Assembly (NCBI GenBank): GCA_023435545.1
Contig: JAEYRQ010000270.1
Span: 1-5,167 of the forward strand
Reading direction: 5' to 3'
Source: Pseudomonadota bacterium
GTDB taxonomy: Bacteria; Pseudomonadota; Alphaproteobacteria; Rhizobiales; Tepidamorphaceae
DNA length: 5,167 bases
Shown here: in pieces, positions 5,149-5,167 of the stretch
Layout of the letters: each line of letters opens with the position of its first letter
Numbering within the stretch: position 1 is the first letter of the stretch
The notes under the pieces: generated by a model
Told to the model about the DNA's origin: nothing
What the model saw: only the letters and a program-made list of their open reading frames with translations
The model's database searches: none
Position numbers and translations under genes: made by a program

Positions 5149-5167
5149 CGGTCGCCCTGCCCTACGC

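Noticed and set aside
5142..5167. Start of a further gene or an intrinsic terminator after the PBP
   Set aside because: No start codon at a suitable distance and no T-run after the small GC hairpin; the window ends too soon to judge.

Overview
The window is GC-rich double-stranded bacterial DNA with tightly packed genes. GTG starts, a GC-rich third codon position and the character of the class A penicillin-binding protein suggest an alphaproteobacterium, probably of the order Hyphomicrobiales (Rhizobiales). That assignment comes from protein character and composition; no taxonomic marker gene is present.

Layout, left to right. (1) Bases 1-140 are a leader with a small perfect inverted repeat and an AT-richer, promoter-like stretch. 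(2) A short plus-strand operon follows. Its first gene (141-347) encodes a 68-residue protein with two similar Phe-Pro segments. Its second (398-1225) encodes a 275-residue lipoprotein that I do not recognise. (3) A minus-strand cassette converges on it and consists of a yefM-type antitoxin (2008-2262), a yoeB-type toxin (1739-2011) and a GrpB-family nucleotidyltransferase-like gene (1213-1728). The three are packed like one transcription unit: ATGA overlap between yefM and yoeB, and the yoeB stop codon inside the grpB Shine-Dalgarno sequence. They are preceded by a candidate promoter overlapped by two TGTACA-like boxes. (4) A YcgN/UPF0260-family cysteine-cluster protein (2321-2821, minus) lies upstream of the cassette. 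(5) A bifunctional class A penicillin-binding protein (2928-5141, plus) is divergent from ycgN across a 106-bp spacer with a palindrome/inverted repeat and a direct repeat.

Functionally, the window combines envelope genes (PBP and a lipoprotein) with a stress-type toxin-antitoxin cassette. The PBP polymerises and crosslinks peptidoglycan. YoeB is expected to cut mRNA on the ribosome, with YefM neutralising it and repressing the operon. The most informative points are the conserved operator geometry at yefM-yoeB, the coupled third gene grpB, and the unrecognised two-gene operon at the left. I saw no RNA gene, CRISPR array, transposase or attachment site, and no stretch over 300 bases lacks a gene. 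I did not find a clearly new multi-gene system; the rest is a coherent set of known families plus two proteins I do not recognise.
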